Shown here: positions 1-8,461 of the stretch, piece after piece
How the letters are laid out: each line of letters starts with the position of its first letter
How positions within the stretch are numbered: the stretch's first letter is position 1
Assembly (NCBI GenBank): GCA_036744005.1
Contig: DAINOJ010000001.1
Location: 1 to 64,000 of the forward strand
Length of the DNA: 64,000 nt
Origin: CALCNS01 sp937897315
Lineage (GTDB): Bacteria; Bacillota; JAAYKD01
Direction of reading: 5' to 3'
Notes under the pieces: generated by a model
Seen by the model: the letters and a program-made list of their open reading frames with translations, nothing else
What the model was told of the DNA's origin: nothing
Database searches by the model: none
Made by a program: the position numbers and the translations under genes

Positions 1-157
1 CTTCATGATTAACAGTGGTTTTTATTTCACTGTCTCTCATAAAGGGAGCATATCAGGACGATTCTGACATGGGTTGTTTGTTTTTGTGCGAAAGAGCAGG
101 AAAGAGAACCCTTCACCTTGAACGAGTAAGAGAAAATTGAAGCGAGAGGTGAGAGGT

Positions 158-1501
158 TTGACAGCAGACCAAATCATGATTCGCCTGAAAGAACATGGGT
201 TTAGCAGTTATAAGGTGGGTGGTTTTGTTCGGGATTATTTGCTTGGGCATAAGAATTCCGATATTGATATTGCCACTTCAGCGACTGCCGAAGAGATGTT
301 ACAGTTATTCGACGATATGAAAGTCAAGAAAGCCGGGCAACGTTTTGGCGTTTTAATCATCGATGGCATTGAGGTTGCGACTTTTCGCAGAGAGCAATAT
401 CTGATTCAGGGCAAGCCACAAGTGTTTCCTGTTAAGACCTTTGAGGAAGACGCTTCGCGTAGGGACTTTACGATTAATGCCATGGCCATGGATTTGGATG
501 GAAATCTGCTCGATCCCTTTCATGGGGTAGAAGATTTAAAAGAGAAGAGAATCCGGGCAGTAGGCATAGCAGATACCCGTTTCGAGGAAGACCCCATACG
601 CATTGTAAGAGGCATTGGCTTAGCTGCTCGCTTGGGTTTTGAAATTGAAGAAGAGACTTGGTTAGCCATGAAGCGTTGTACAGGGATGTTACAACATATT
701 CCTCCTGAACGGATCGGAAAAGAAATGCAAAAGATGTGTCAAAGCGCGTGTTTATCAACAGGCTTGCACCTTATGGAACAAGTCGGATTAGTTTCAGTGA
801 TTTTACCCTTGTTAGAGCATTTACCTAACACCGAGCAAAACCCAAAGTATCATCATTTAAATGCATGGATGCATACATTAGCCGTGATTCAATACATAGA
901 GAAGCTATCACCCCTTGTTCGGACGGATGATTTGATCTGGGCAGCTATGTTTCACGATGCCGGCAAAGGGTTACCGGGAATCCGAGCGTATCACCTTCGT
1001 AGCCAGCAACCAAGCGATCACGGACATGACGAGAAAAGTGTGGAGATTGCCGAAGAAACATTAACTCATTGGGCGATTCACAAGAACACCAAACAGAGGG
1101 TTCTACTACTGATTCGTTATCATATGTCCATGCCAAAGGCACTTACTGCAGAGGAGTTACTGCGCTTCCTCCGCTTTTTATGCCAAGATTGGGCTCAGAT
1201 TGATACATTCAGACGTTTTTTAGATCAACTTTTTTGGCTCAAAATGGCGGATTTGCATGGAAAAGATCCTAAAAACATTCATCAAGATCAAGAACTGCTC
1301 AGCGAAATGTGGCGCAGAATGAGAGTCCTCTTACACAGGATACCCTTGTATCGCGAACAAACGTCTATTCGAGCTGAGGATTTCGAAGAAGAAGGGGAAG
1401 AGCTAGGAATTCGTTTGCGTTATGAATTGAGACAAATCCAAGAAGCTTTGCTGCAGAAAGAAGATTGGGAAGATGTATTCCTGCAAAGAAAGGAAGTATA
1501 G
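158..1501 (+). CDS. cca: CCA tRNA nucleotidyltransferase with HD domain
   Basis: Adds or repairs the 3'-terminal CCA of tRNAs in the cytoplasm using CTP and ATP. The N-terminal class II nucleotidyltransferase fold shows the GGFVRDYLLG loop, the metal-binding DIDIA motif, RRDFTINAMAMD and the EEDPIRIVRG neck motif; an HD phosphohydrolase motif (MFHDAGKG) follows at about residue 270. Three in-frame starts compete: TTG 137, GTG 149 and TTG 158. I chose TTG 158 because GAGGTGA (146-152) sits five bases upstream, whereas TTG 137 has only a weak AAGAG. The stop lies 2 bases before the MscS gene, so the two are probably cotranscribed. Could be a CC- or A-adding specialist, but the single-copy full-length form favours CCA addition. 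Confidence 0.93.
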   Translation: MTADQIMIRLKEHGFSSYKVGGFVRDYLLGHKNSDIDIATSATAEEMLQLFDDMKVKKAGQRFGVLIIDGIEVATFRREQYLIQGKPQVFPVKTFEEDASRRDFTINAMAMDLDGNLLDPFHGVEDLKEKRIRAVGIADTRFEEDPIRIVRGIGLAARLGFEIEEETWLAMKRCTGMLQHIPPERIGKEMQKMCQSACLSTGLHLMEQVGLVSVILPLLEHLPNTEQNPKYHHLNAWMHTLAVIQYIEKLSPLVRTDDLIWAAMFHDAGKGLPGIRAYHLRSQQPSDHGHDEKSVEIAEETLTHWAIHKNTKQRVLLLIRYHMSMPKALTAEELLRFLRFLCQDWAQIDTFRRFLDQLFWLKMADLHGKDPKNIHQDQELLSEMWRRMRVLLHRIPLYREQTSIRAEDFEEEGEELGIRLRYELRQIQEALLQKEDWEDVFLQRKEV

Positions 1502-1503
1502 AA

Positions 1504-2382
1504 ATGACTTTTCTGAATGAAATCCTCACCGGTTCACCGGTTGCTTTTTTGATCAATATTGGGATCATTCTGGTGGCTGTGTTGATTCTGCGAGGGTTAG
1601 CGCAAAAGGGATTCCAACGTTTGGAGAGAAATCCCCAATTGAAAAAAGGTCAACTACTGATTGCCAGGAAAATATTCACCATCGCTCTGTACTCCTTTGG
1701 CTTGTTTGCTGTGATTCGTGAGATACCGGCCTTAGCAGCCATGGCGACATCATTTCTTGCCGGTTCCGGGGTTGTCGCTTTGGTTGTGGGCTTTGCTTCA
1801 CAGGAAGCCTTAACCAACATAGTCAGTGGGGCTTTTATCATTTTCTTTAAGCCATTTACCATTAACGATCGCATTCGCCTACCGGATAAGAATATTGTTG
1901 GTTTTGTTGAAGATATTTCTTTACGTCATACAGTCATTCGCACTATTGAGAACAGCCGAATTATCATTCCAAATTCAACAATCAATAGTTCGATTTTAGA
2001 GAATTCGAATTTCAATGATAACCGGCGAATGAATTTCTTCGCTATAAATGTCAGTTATACAGCCGACTTAAGCCGAGCATTAACTATTGTAGAAGAGGAA
2101 ATTGAAAAGCATCCCAGCTTCTTGGATACACGCTCCGCAGAAGATAAAACAAAAGGAGTGAAGCCGGTCACTGCGCGAGTCACGAACCTTGGTGCTTCTT
2201 CTATTGAGTTAAGAGCAGGGTTTTGGAGTGAGGACTTCGGCACCGGTTATGTGATGCTTTGCGATCTAAATCAAGGGGTAAAGGAACGGTTTGATCGAGA
2301 GAAGATTGAGATTCCGTATCCATATTATAATCTTGTGATGAAATCAGAAGGAAATGTTTCTGCGATTCAGGAAAAATATTAA
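1504..2382 (+). CDS. MscS-family mechanosensitive channel
   Basis: Small-conductance mechanosensitive channel homologue of about 292 residues that would release solutes on hypo-osmotic shock. Two N-terminal membrane helices (about residues 10-32 and 55-78) precede the pore-lining helix, rich in Gly and Ala (GSGVVALVVGFASQEAL, about 86-103), then the beta-domain (DRIRL...VGFVEDISLRHTVIRT, IPNS) and a cytoplasmic alpha-beta domain. Length matches the minimal three-helix MscS type. The start is ATG 1504, eight bases after AAGGAAG; an upstream in-frame TTG at 1465 lies inside cca and has no better ribosome site. Second gene of a probable cca-mscS-coiled-coil-membrane protein operon. Confidence 0.92.
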   Translation: MTFLNEILTGSPVAFLINIGIILVAVLILRGLAQKGFQRLERNPQLKKGQLLIARKIFTIALYSFGLFAVIREIPALAAMATSFLAGSGVVALVVGFASQEALTNIVSGAFIIFFKPFTINDRIRLPDKNIVGFVEDISLRHTVIRTIENSRIIIPNSTINSSILENSNFNDNRRMNFFAINVSYTADLSRALTIVEEEIEKHPSFLDTRSAEDKTKGVKPVTARVTNLGASSIELRAGFWSEDFGTGYVMLCDLNQGVKERFDREKIEIPYPYYNLVMKSEGNVSAIQEKY

Positions 2383-2407
2383 TATTCATTCGTGAGGAGG
2401 GTTGAAG

Positions 2408-3928
2408 ATGAATCAGATATTCCCTTTTTTAATTGATGCAAAAGAGCAAGCAGTATCCCCGAACATCGAAAAAGCAATTGTCACTTGCTTAGCTCATAGC
2501 CGCGTGTTTGACAATGCGATTCCCAGAGAGAAACTGGAAGGGGAGGCATTACTCACCATTTCTCCGGTTCGGTGGCCTATACTGCTCAAACGGGTCTATG
2601 ATCAGGATCGAGCGTATTTGTTTGACCTCTTACATATTTCCGGAGAGGAAATACGCTTACAAGCTCCTGCGGATCGGGTATTGGATTTAAACGATTTACA
2701 GATTTCCTCGGATGAATCCTACGAAAGCAAACTGCTCCATATTGTGGAAGTCCTTACCTCACAAACCCCGCAAGCGTACTGCAGTCATTTGGTAACCGAT
2801 GTCATGGGGCTGGCTACCATGTTGGGTAAAGAACGTCATTTGGAAGTATCGGATTGGGGCGTGCCGTTGGCGGAGAATGATTCCGCAATCGTTCAAGAGG
2901 AAAAAGAGATGTTTGAACGTTGGGTGCAAACCTTGCGTGAAGAAGATGTAAAAATCGATCAGTTGATTCAATCCATCCGGGAGAAATCCGTGGAACGTAC
3001 CGAACAGCTTGTTCGGCAACGAGATAAAGCTTTGTTATTGCTTAGAGAAGAGATTGAGACGTTGAAGCCCCAAGTGGATCGACGAGTAGACGAATTAAAC
3101 CACGAATATAAAGGCATGGCCAATCAGGGTCATGAGATGAAAATGCGCATGGGTGGGATAGAACAGGAGATCCTTCAAATTCAGAGTCAGGTTTCCAAAT
3201 TTAAAGCAGCCGGAAGTTCGATGACCAGCTTTTTTGAGGAGCAACTCAAAGTGAAGCGAGAAGAGTTACTCCGCATGCAGGATTTATTGCAACACGACGA
3301 GACCGGCTGGGCAGATGAGTTATCGGCTCAAACATACTTAGCAAAGAGACCGTTAGATATTCTTCAAGAACAATTAAAAGAAGCGGAAGCCCAATGGAAA
3401 TCCAAAATGCAGCAACAAAAGCTGTTGGAGCAGTCCATCATTTTGACTTTACAAGAAGAACAGTTGAAGATTCAGGCATCTGGTAAGACCTTGTTACAAA
3501 AAAGTTTTGTGGTTGGGAGCAATTTGCCCGATGAAATTGCTTTAGAACTGCCTTTTGTGGTCGCGAAAGCCGGAACACCCTTTAATCACAGATATTATGT
3601 GATGGCACCTGGGAAACTGAAAGGACGAAATCAAATCAGTGGGTTTTTCACCAATCTCTTGGGAAGATTAAATATTCCTTATGCAGTGCGAGAAAAATCT
3701 TGGGAAGCCATGGCCATGGCTTTGGAGAATCAATTGAATCAAGTTCAAGGACCGGCAAAATTACAGAGAATTATTGAAGATGAAAATTGGTTGGAGGATC
3801 CGGATTACTGGATGAAAGCCCTCGAAGGAATCAACGAATTAGAAGGATTGGGTCTTATCAATCTGAAAGAATCCGAGAACCTGAAAGAAGCTGTGGTCAA
3901 AAACTGGAGTGGGAGATCCGTCAACTAA
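2408..3928 (+). CDS. Coiled-coil protein of unknown function
   Basis: I do not recognise the family. The 506-residue product has no signal peptide or membrane helix. Residues 1-155 look globular, about 160-360 are rich in E, K, Q and L heptads (long coiled coil with a break near GSSMTSFFEEQ), and about 360-506 form a second globular region containing NHRYYVMAPGKLKGRNQ and a Trp-rich acidic tail. ATG 2408 follows GAGGAGGG by seven bases; a TTG at 2402 is in frame but too close to that site. It sits 25 bases after the MscS gene and overlaps no other gene, and the next gene starts 16 bases downstream, suggesting one transcript. A structural or membrane-linked role is only a guess from context. 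Confidence 0.8.
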   Translation: MNQIFPFLIDAKEQAVSPNIEKAIVTCLAHSRVFDNAIPREKLEGEALLTISPVRWPILLKRVYDQDRAYLFDLLHISGEEIRLQAPADRVLDLNDLQISSDESYESKLLHIVEVLTSQTPQAYCSHLVTDVMGLATMLGKERHLEVSDWGVPLAENDSAIVQEEKEMFERWVQTLREEDVKIDQLIQSIREKSVERTEQLVRQRDKALLLLREEIETLKPQVDRRVDELNHEYKGMANQGHEMKMRMGGIEQEILQIQSQVSKFKAAGSSMTSFFEEQLKVKREELLRMQDLLQHDETGWADELSAQTYLAKRPLDILQEQLKEAEAQWKSKMQQQKLLEQSIILTLQEEQLKIQASGKTLLQKSFVVGSNLPDEIALELPFVVAKAGTPFNHRYYVMAPGKLKGRNQISGFFTNLLGRLNIPYAVREKSWEAMAMALENQLNQVQGPAKLQRIIEDENWLEDPDYWMKALEGINELEGLGLINLKESENLKEAVVKNWSGRSVN

Positions 3929-3944
3929 CCGGGAGGAACACTTT

Positions 3945-4391
3945 GTGTCAAAATCAGAACGTAGAAAATTTCGCCTAGGATTCTTATTCTTATTGGTCTT
4001 GACGTTAAGCTCTGTTTTGTTTGTCGGGTATGTCAAAGTGCTTCGTTATTGGAAAGCCTCGCCCCTTGTGAATTTGGACAGACCTTTACTTCTCAATCCG
4101 TATGAGGATGTGGTGTTTCAGATACGATTAAAGAATCTCGGAGAATACCAAATCGAAATACAAGATGTACAGTTGCAAGGAACCGCTTTTCAGTGGGGAG
4201 CAAAGAAGTGGACGGTGACGCAAACTTTGCCGGCTAAATCCAAGGAAGCTTATGATGCAATCTTAAGTTTGAATTTAGTAGGACGTTCAGTACCGCAAGC
4301 AGAGCCCATTACCATAATCGTTTTCTACCGTTACGGATGGTTTCGCCACCAAATCTTGTTGCCTATAAAAACAGAGTTACCTTCTCCATGA
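3945..4391 (+). CDS. Small membrane-anchored protein, unknown function
   Basis: A 148-residue protein with a charged N-terminus (SKSERRKFR), one hydrophobic helix (LGFLFLLVLTLSSVLFVGYV, about residues 10-29) and an extracytoplasmic beta-rich region (about 40-148) containing alternating hydrophobic strands such as DVVFQIRLKNLGEYQIEIQD. That pattern suggests an immunoglobulin-like or DUF-type beta-sandwich domain, but no family is recognised. GTG 3945 is the likely start, 7 bases after GGGAGGAA; an ATG at 3909 lies within the previous gene. The stop codon falls in the loop of the terminator at 4367-4409, so this is the last gene of the cca operon. Confidence 0.75.
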   Translation: MSKSERRKFRLGFLFLLVLTLSSVLFVGYVKVLRYWKASPLVNLDRPLLLNPYEDVVFQIRLKNLGEYQIEIQDVQLQGTAFQWGAKKWTVTQTLPAKSKEAYDAILSLNLVGRSVPQAEPITIIVFYRYGWFRHQILLPIKTELPSP

Positions 4392-4409
4392 AGGCAACTC
4401 TGTTTTTTT
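4367..4409. terminator. Bidirectional intrinsic terminator
   Basis: A long hairpin with arms ACAGAGTT (4371-4378) and AACTCTGT (4396-4403) plus an inner CCTTC/GAAGG stem. It is flanked by A4 on the left and T7 on the right, so it can stop both the cca operon (plus) and the convergent flavoprotein gene (minus). Confidence 0.85.
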
Positions 4410-4411
4410 GG

Positions 4412-5959
4412 TTACGATTGCTTTTTCTGCCATATGGTCTTTCGCCAATCTTCTTGTTCTGTGGGGAAATCGCTTCGGAAGTGTACACCACGAGACTCTT
4501 GTCGTGTCAATGCTCCGGCAATGATTAAACCTGCTGTGGTGCATAGGGCTTGAAGTTCATAGTACCGTTGTAAGTCTTTTCCCGTTTTCCACGGCACATG
4601 CTGTGCCCGCTCTTTTAAATCTTCCCATTGAGATTGAGCGGAGAGTAAACCGCTTTCAGAACGCAAAGGTCCGACCAAGTCATCCATGATCTGGTTCAAC
4701 TTTTTCTTTAACGTCGAATATTGTTCGAATCCAGATTGCTGTGGTAATGCAGATAAGGGCTGGATTTGTGGTTGTTTCTGTCTGCTTTGAGCATAAGTAG
4801 CAGCAGACTGACCGGCTTTTTGACCAAAATGGCTGATGTTTGTGAGTGCATTTCCACCGATTCGATTGGCACCGTCAACACCGCCCGTCACTTCTCCACA
4901 GGCAAATAAACCGGGACATTCGGTTTTTCCATCGGTATCAATCTGAACCCCACCGCTCATGTAATGTACCAACGGTCGCACCCGGATAGGTTGTTTGGTA
5001 AAATCAAAGTCTTTACGATTCAACATGAGAAGCTCTTTATAGTATCGGTTCTCCCAGCGTTCTGAGGGCATTTTTTCAAGGTGTAACAAAGGAGCATCCC
5101 CCTTTGCCCAGCAATCGGCTATAGCAATGGAAGCCCGGTCTCTGGCATAAAGATTTCCTTCTCGCCCCGATTTTAATCCCCAACTATGAAGCAACTTGAG
5201 TAAAAATTCTTCTCCTGTTGCGTTGGTCAAAGGAACTTGATCAATCATTCCTAAATCCATGAACCACATCGGTAAGGCTTCTTCGGCTAATCCGAGGGGA
5301 TAGAATTGCACAAACTCCATATCTCGAAAGGACAGACCCAATTCATACAGCATGTGATAACCATCGCCGGTGGTGGTAACAGGATTGTTGGTTCGACCAT
5401 ATACACGACCACCACCTCCCGTAGCCATGATGACTGAATGACAGGGAACGACAAACCGATGGGCATCAGCCACACGTAAAATCTCAACGGCAGCGATTTG
5501 ACTATGATGAAGCTGAAGCGCGGTAACCATGTGTTCTGGTAGTAAGTCGACTCCAATTTCCTGACAAGCTCGTAGCAAAGGCAAGGTCATGCCCATACCT
5601 CCTACACGACTATTGGGAGCATAAGGAGCGACGGAACAGCCGTTGGCACGTACCGTAGTATTCATGTGAAAGCGTTGTAAGTTCAAAACCGATAAGGGAC
5701 CTTCTTTGCTAAACACTTCGACTAAATCCGGATCGTTTACCCACCGACCGGTTTCGAGGGTTTTGCTTTTGTGTTCTTCCCAAGCGGTTCCGGGTCCGGC
5801 AAAACTGAATCCTCCTCCTGCAAAAGCAGTACAGTTTGCTTTCCCTACAGCCGTTTTACTGATTAACAACACAGTTGCCCCTTGTTCCCTTGCCGCTAAG
5901 GCCGCACACAAAGCCGCTCCGCCTCCGCCAATCACAATGACATCATAGAATGATAGCAT
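4412..5959 (-). CDS. FAD-dependent fumarate reductase/succinate dehydrogenase-type flavoprotein
   Basis: A 515-residue soluble flavoprotein of the SdhA/FrdA/NadB superfamily. The N-terminus is a Rossmann FAD site (VIVIGGGGAALCAALAA), followed by an Ala/Gly-rich FAD loop, MATGGGGRVY, and the C-terminal FAD motif GEVTGGVDGANRIGGNAL. The FAD-linking His of respiratory SdhA is absent, so FAD should be non-covalent. The usual GVHGANR reads GVDGANR, a change at a substrate-site position. There is no cytochrome b or Fe-S subunit next to it and no nadA or nadC, so neither a respiratory complex nor NAD synthesis is supported. ATG 5959 follows GAGGAGGGATTCC; an in-frame start 27 bases upstream lacks such a site. 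Substrate unknown. Confidence 0.82.
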   Translation of the reverse strand: MLSFYDVIVIGGGGAALCAALAAREQGATVLLISKTAVGKANCTAFAGGGFSFAGPGTAWEEHKSKTLETGRWVNDPDLVEVFSKEGPLSVLNLQRFHMNTTVRANGCSVAPYAPNSRVGGMGMTLPLLRACQEIGVDLLPEHMVTALQLHHSQIAAVEILRVADAHRFVVPCHSVIMATGGGGRVYGRTNNPVTTTGDGYHMLYELGLSFRDMEFVQFYPLGLAEEALPMWFMDLGMIDQVPLTNATGEEFLLKLLHSWGLKSGREGNLYARDRASIAIADCWAKGDAPLLHLEKMPSERWENRYYKELLMLNRKDFDFTKQPIRVRPLVHYMSGGVQIDTDGKTECPGLFACGEVTGGVDGANRIGGNALTNISHFGQKAGQSAATYAQSRQKQPQIQPLSALPQQSGFEQYSTLKKKLNQIMDDLVGPLRSESGLLSAQSQWEDLKERAQHVPWKTGKDLQRYYELQALCTTAGLIIAGALTRQESRGVHFRSDFPTEQEDWRKTIWQKKQS

Positions 5960-6019
5960 GGAATCCCTCCTCAAGGTTGATATCAATTAGTTCCTTTTTC
6001 GCTTTCTGAAATCCTTCTT

Positions 6020-6058
6020 ACAAGGAATCAAGTACGATCTTGTCGAACCTTTCCTTGT
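6020..6058. promoter_or_regulatory. Inverted repeat in the divergent flavoprotein/amidohydrolase region
   Basis: ACAAGGAA (6020-6027) and its exact complement TTCCTTGT (6051-6058) are 23 bases apart, with a second small palindrome CTTGTTACAAG at 6054-6064. No clear sigma-A promoter is visible in the 136-base gap. The repeat could be an operator for either gene or a leader hairpin of the amidohydrolase transcript. Confidence 0.35.
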
Positions 6059-6095
6059 TACAAGAAAAAACCATCATCATGAGGAGGAACAAAAC

Positions 6096-7298
6096 TTGGC
6101 GGACCAAATTCAAAAATTAGCACATGAATATTATCCGAAAGTTGTTGCTTTGCGTCGTTTCATTCATCAGAACCCGGAACTCGGTTTTCAGGAACATGTA
6201 ACAGCAGATTTGGTGGCAAAAACGTTAAAAGAAGCAGGTTGGGAGGTCCAAACCGGAGTAGCCGGAACGGGGGTCGTCGGGTTATTGCGAGGAAATCTGC
6301 CCGGACCTACTGTCGCCTTGCGTGCCGACATGGATGCCTTACCCATTCAAGAAATGAACGACACTCCATATCGTTCTCAGAAAGACGGTGTCATGCACGC
6401 TTGCGGTCACGATGCGCACACTGCGGTATTGTTGGGTACAGCGCTCATGCTGTCAGATATGAAGAGTTCGTTAAAAGGAAACGTGAAAGTCTTGTTTCAA
6501 CCAGCCGAAGAGGGACCGGGCGGAGCCATCCCTATGATCCAAGCGGGGGTAATGCAGAATCCTAAAGTGGACATCATATTCGGAGCACATGTTTGGCACG
6601 ATGTTCCGGTAGGGAAAATTGCCGCCATGCCGGGAGCCAGTATGGCAGCTCCGGATACCTTTGATATCACCATTATGGGCAGGGGTGGACATGGTGCTCA
6701 ACCTCATTTATGTATTGATGCCATTGCGATTGCTGCTCAGATTATCAACGGACTGCAGCAAATCGTCAGTCGACGCAGTAACCCTGTTGACCCTGTGGTG
6801 TTAACCATTGGCAAGTTTGTCGGAGGAGTCCGAGGAAATGTCATCGCCGAGAAAGTGGTCATGGATGGAACCTTAAGAACGTTGAAAGAAAGCACCCGTA
6901 CTCAATGTAAACAATGGATACAAGAACATGTGAAAGCCATCTGTGATTTGTATGGAGCAAAAGGAACGGTGCGTTTTACCGATGCTTACGATGTTCTGAG
7001 CAGTGATGAGCAAGCAACGGCTCTACTGGTCAGCAGTGCTGTTAAGATTTTGGGTGTTGAGAATGTCTGGACTACCATGGAGCCATCTATGGGGGGAGAA
7101 GATTTTTCCTTCTTTATGAAAGAGATTCCGGGAGTCTTTTTCCGCTTGGGTATTGGAGATGCGGAACATATTTATCCGATTCATCACAATCGCTTTGATA
7201 TCAATGAGGAAGCTCTATTGACCGGAATGAAGGTTTTTGTGCAGACGGTGCTGGACACCATGGAAGGGGGTATGAGTTCGTGGAAAAATTCATTTTAA
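6096..7298 (+). CDS. M20-family amidohydrolase (N-acyl amino acid / hippurate hydrolase type)
   Basis: Cytoplasmic di-metal amidohydrolase that removes the acyl group from N-acyl amino acids or similar substrates. The metal-binding motif HACGHDAHT lies at residues 101-109, the catalytic Glu pair is at 138-139 (AEEGPGG), and the dimerisation domain insert spans about 185-300 (MGRGGHGAQPH). The C-terminal GGEDFSFF motif is present and length (400) is typical of the M20D group. TTG 6096 is used, with GAGGAGG 9 bases upstream. It overlaps the following aminotransferase by 19 bases, implying translational coupling: release of a free amino acid and then transamination is a plausible joint role, but that is inference. 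Confidence 0.9.
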   Translation: MADQIQKLAHEYYPKVVALRRFIHQNPELGFQEHVTADLVAKTLKEAGWEVQTGVAGTGVVGLLRGNLPGPTVALRADMDALPIQEMNDTPYRSQKDGVMHACGHDAHTAVLLGTALMLSDMKSSLKGNVKVLFQPAEEGPGGAIPMIQAGVMQNPKVDIIFGAHVWHDVPVGKIAAMPGASMAAPDTFDITIMGRGGHGAQPHLCIDAIAIAAQIINGLQQIVSRRSNPVDPVVLTIGKFVGGVRGNVIAEKVVMDGTLRTLKESTRTQCKQWIQEHVKAICDLYGAKGTVRFTDAYDVLSSDEQATALLVSSAVKILGVENVWTTMEPSMGGEDFSFFMKEIPGVFFRLGIGDAEHIYPIHHNRFDINEEALLTGMKVFVQTVLDTMEGGMSSWKNSF

Positions 7299-8434
7299 CA
7301 CCGGGACCCGTAGAAGTATCGGAGGCGGTGCGCATAGCTATGGCCAAGCAGATTGTCAATCCGGATTTAGACCCAACATTTTTCGATTTCTATAAGCAGT
7401 TGTCTCAGAAATTTCAGAAAATACTTCACACCAAAGAAGATGTCTTGGTTTTAAACGGCGAAGGGATTTTAGGGTTGGAAGCCGCAGTAGTCAATGTGGT
7501 TGAACCCGGAGACACGGTTTTGGTGTTGGATAACGGCTTTTTTGGCAGGGGATTCGCCGATTTTGTCATTGGTTGTGGCGGTCAAGTCGTCTTTTTGAGC
7601 AAAGACTATCAACAAGCCATTACAGCGGAAGACTTAAGAGATGCTCTGATTCAACATCCGCAAGTCAAAGTCGTCACCATGGTACATTGCGATACTCCCT
7701 CGGGAATGCTGAACCCTATACAGGATCTTGCACCGATTTGCCGTGAATTCGGAAAACTATCTATTGTTGACGCGGTCGCCTCCATGGCTGGAGAGAAAAT
7801 CCTTATGGACGAATGGCAAATTGACATTTTGATCGGCGGTAGTCAAAAAGCCCTCTCAGCCCCTCCCGGTTTAACCATCATGGGTGTTTCTGAGATGGCA
7901 TGGCAGGCAATGCGAAAGCGTAAGACACCTTATGGTGGGTATTATCTCAATCTATTACTATGGAAAAATGGTTGGTTAACTCACTATAAAGAATTCCCCT
8001 ATACTCAACCGGTTTCCGATTTGTACGCATTGGATGAGGCGGTGAATCGAGTCTTGGCCGAGGGGGAAGACGTATACACGAGACATCGTAAAATTGCTTG
8101 TGCTGTGCGCCAAACATTACAAAAAGCCGGCTTTCAGCTCATGCCAAATGAAGATTGCCGTGCGGTAACCGTTACCGCTTTTATGGTTCCCGATCATATA
8201 CCGGATGAAGCATTTCGCTTAAAACTTTGGAAAAAATATGGAGTGATGATTGGCGGTAGCTGGGGAAGTCTGGCAGGCAAGGTTTGGCGGATTGGTCACA
8301 TGGGAGAAGGAGCGAAAGCCGATAAAATCTATCGTTTCTTTGATGCTTTTGAACAAGCCCTTTTGGATTATAACGTTGAACCGTATCCCATGGCAGCAGC
8401 ATTTGCCGAGTTGTATCAAATGACCAATTTATAA
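7280..8434 (+). CDS. Class V aminotransferase (alanine/serine-glyoxylate aminotransferase family)
   Basis: PLP-dependent fold-type I aminotransferase of the AGXT/PucG/SGAT family, 384 residues. The N-terminal TPGPVEVS motif is the family hallmark, PLP phosphate and ring contacts are seen in NGEGILGLEA and DAVASMAGEK, and the Schiff-base lysine is K190 in GGSQKALSAPPG. The GTG start lies 9 bases after GGAAGGGGG and inside the end of the M20 gene. Family members use alanine, serine, ureidoglycine or phosphonates as amino donors, commonly with glyoxylate; sequence alone does not choose. A second member of the same family lies at 32838-34010, so the two have probably diverged in substrate. Confidence 0.88.
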   Translation: MEKFILTPGPVEVSEAVRIAMAKQIVNPDLDPTFFDFYKQLSQKFQKILHTKEDVLVLNGEGILGLEAAVVNVVEPGDTVLVLDNGFFGRGFADFVIGCGGQVVFLSKDYQQAITAEDLRDALIQHPQVKVVTMVHCDTPSGMLNPIQDLAPICREFGKLSIVDAVASMAGEKILMDEWQIDILIGGSQKALSAPPGLTIMGVSEMAWQAMRKRKTPYGGYYLNLLLWKNGWLTHYKEFPYTQPVSDLYALDEAVNRVLAEGEDVYTRHRKIACAVRQTLQKAGFQLMPNEDCRAVTVTAFMVPDHIPDEAFRLKLWKKYGVMIGGSWGSLAGKVWRIGHMGEGAKADKIYRFFDAFEQALLDYNVEPYPMAAAFAELYQMTNL

Positions 8435-8461
8435 CTTAGTACAGAACGGAGCGTTTTATTA

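Noticed and set aside
1..157. A short open stretch before cca as the tail of an upstream gene
   Set aside because: The first 157 bases contain stops in the frame I read and no recognisable protein segment; nothing further can be supported.
4412..5959. The flavoprotein as a urocanate reductase that would explain the missing hutU
   Set aside because: hutI and ftcD, which act after urocanase, are present, and the flavoprotein lacks the FMN-binding domain of known urocanate reductases. The more economical view is that hutU lies elsewhere.
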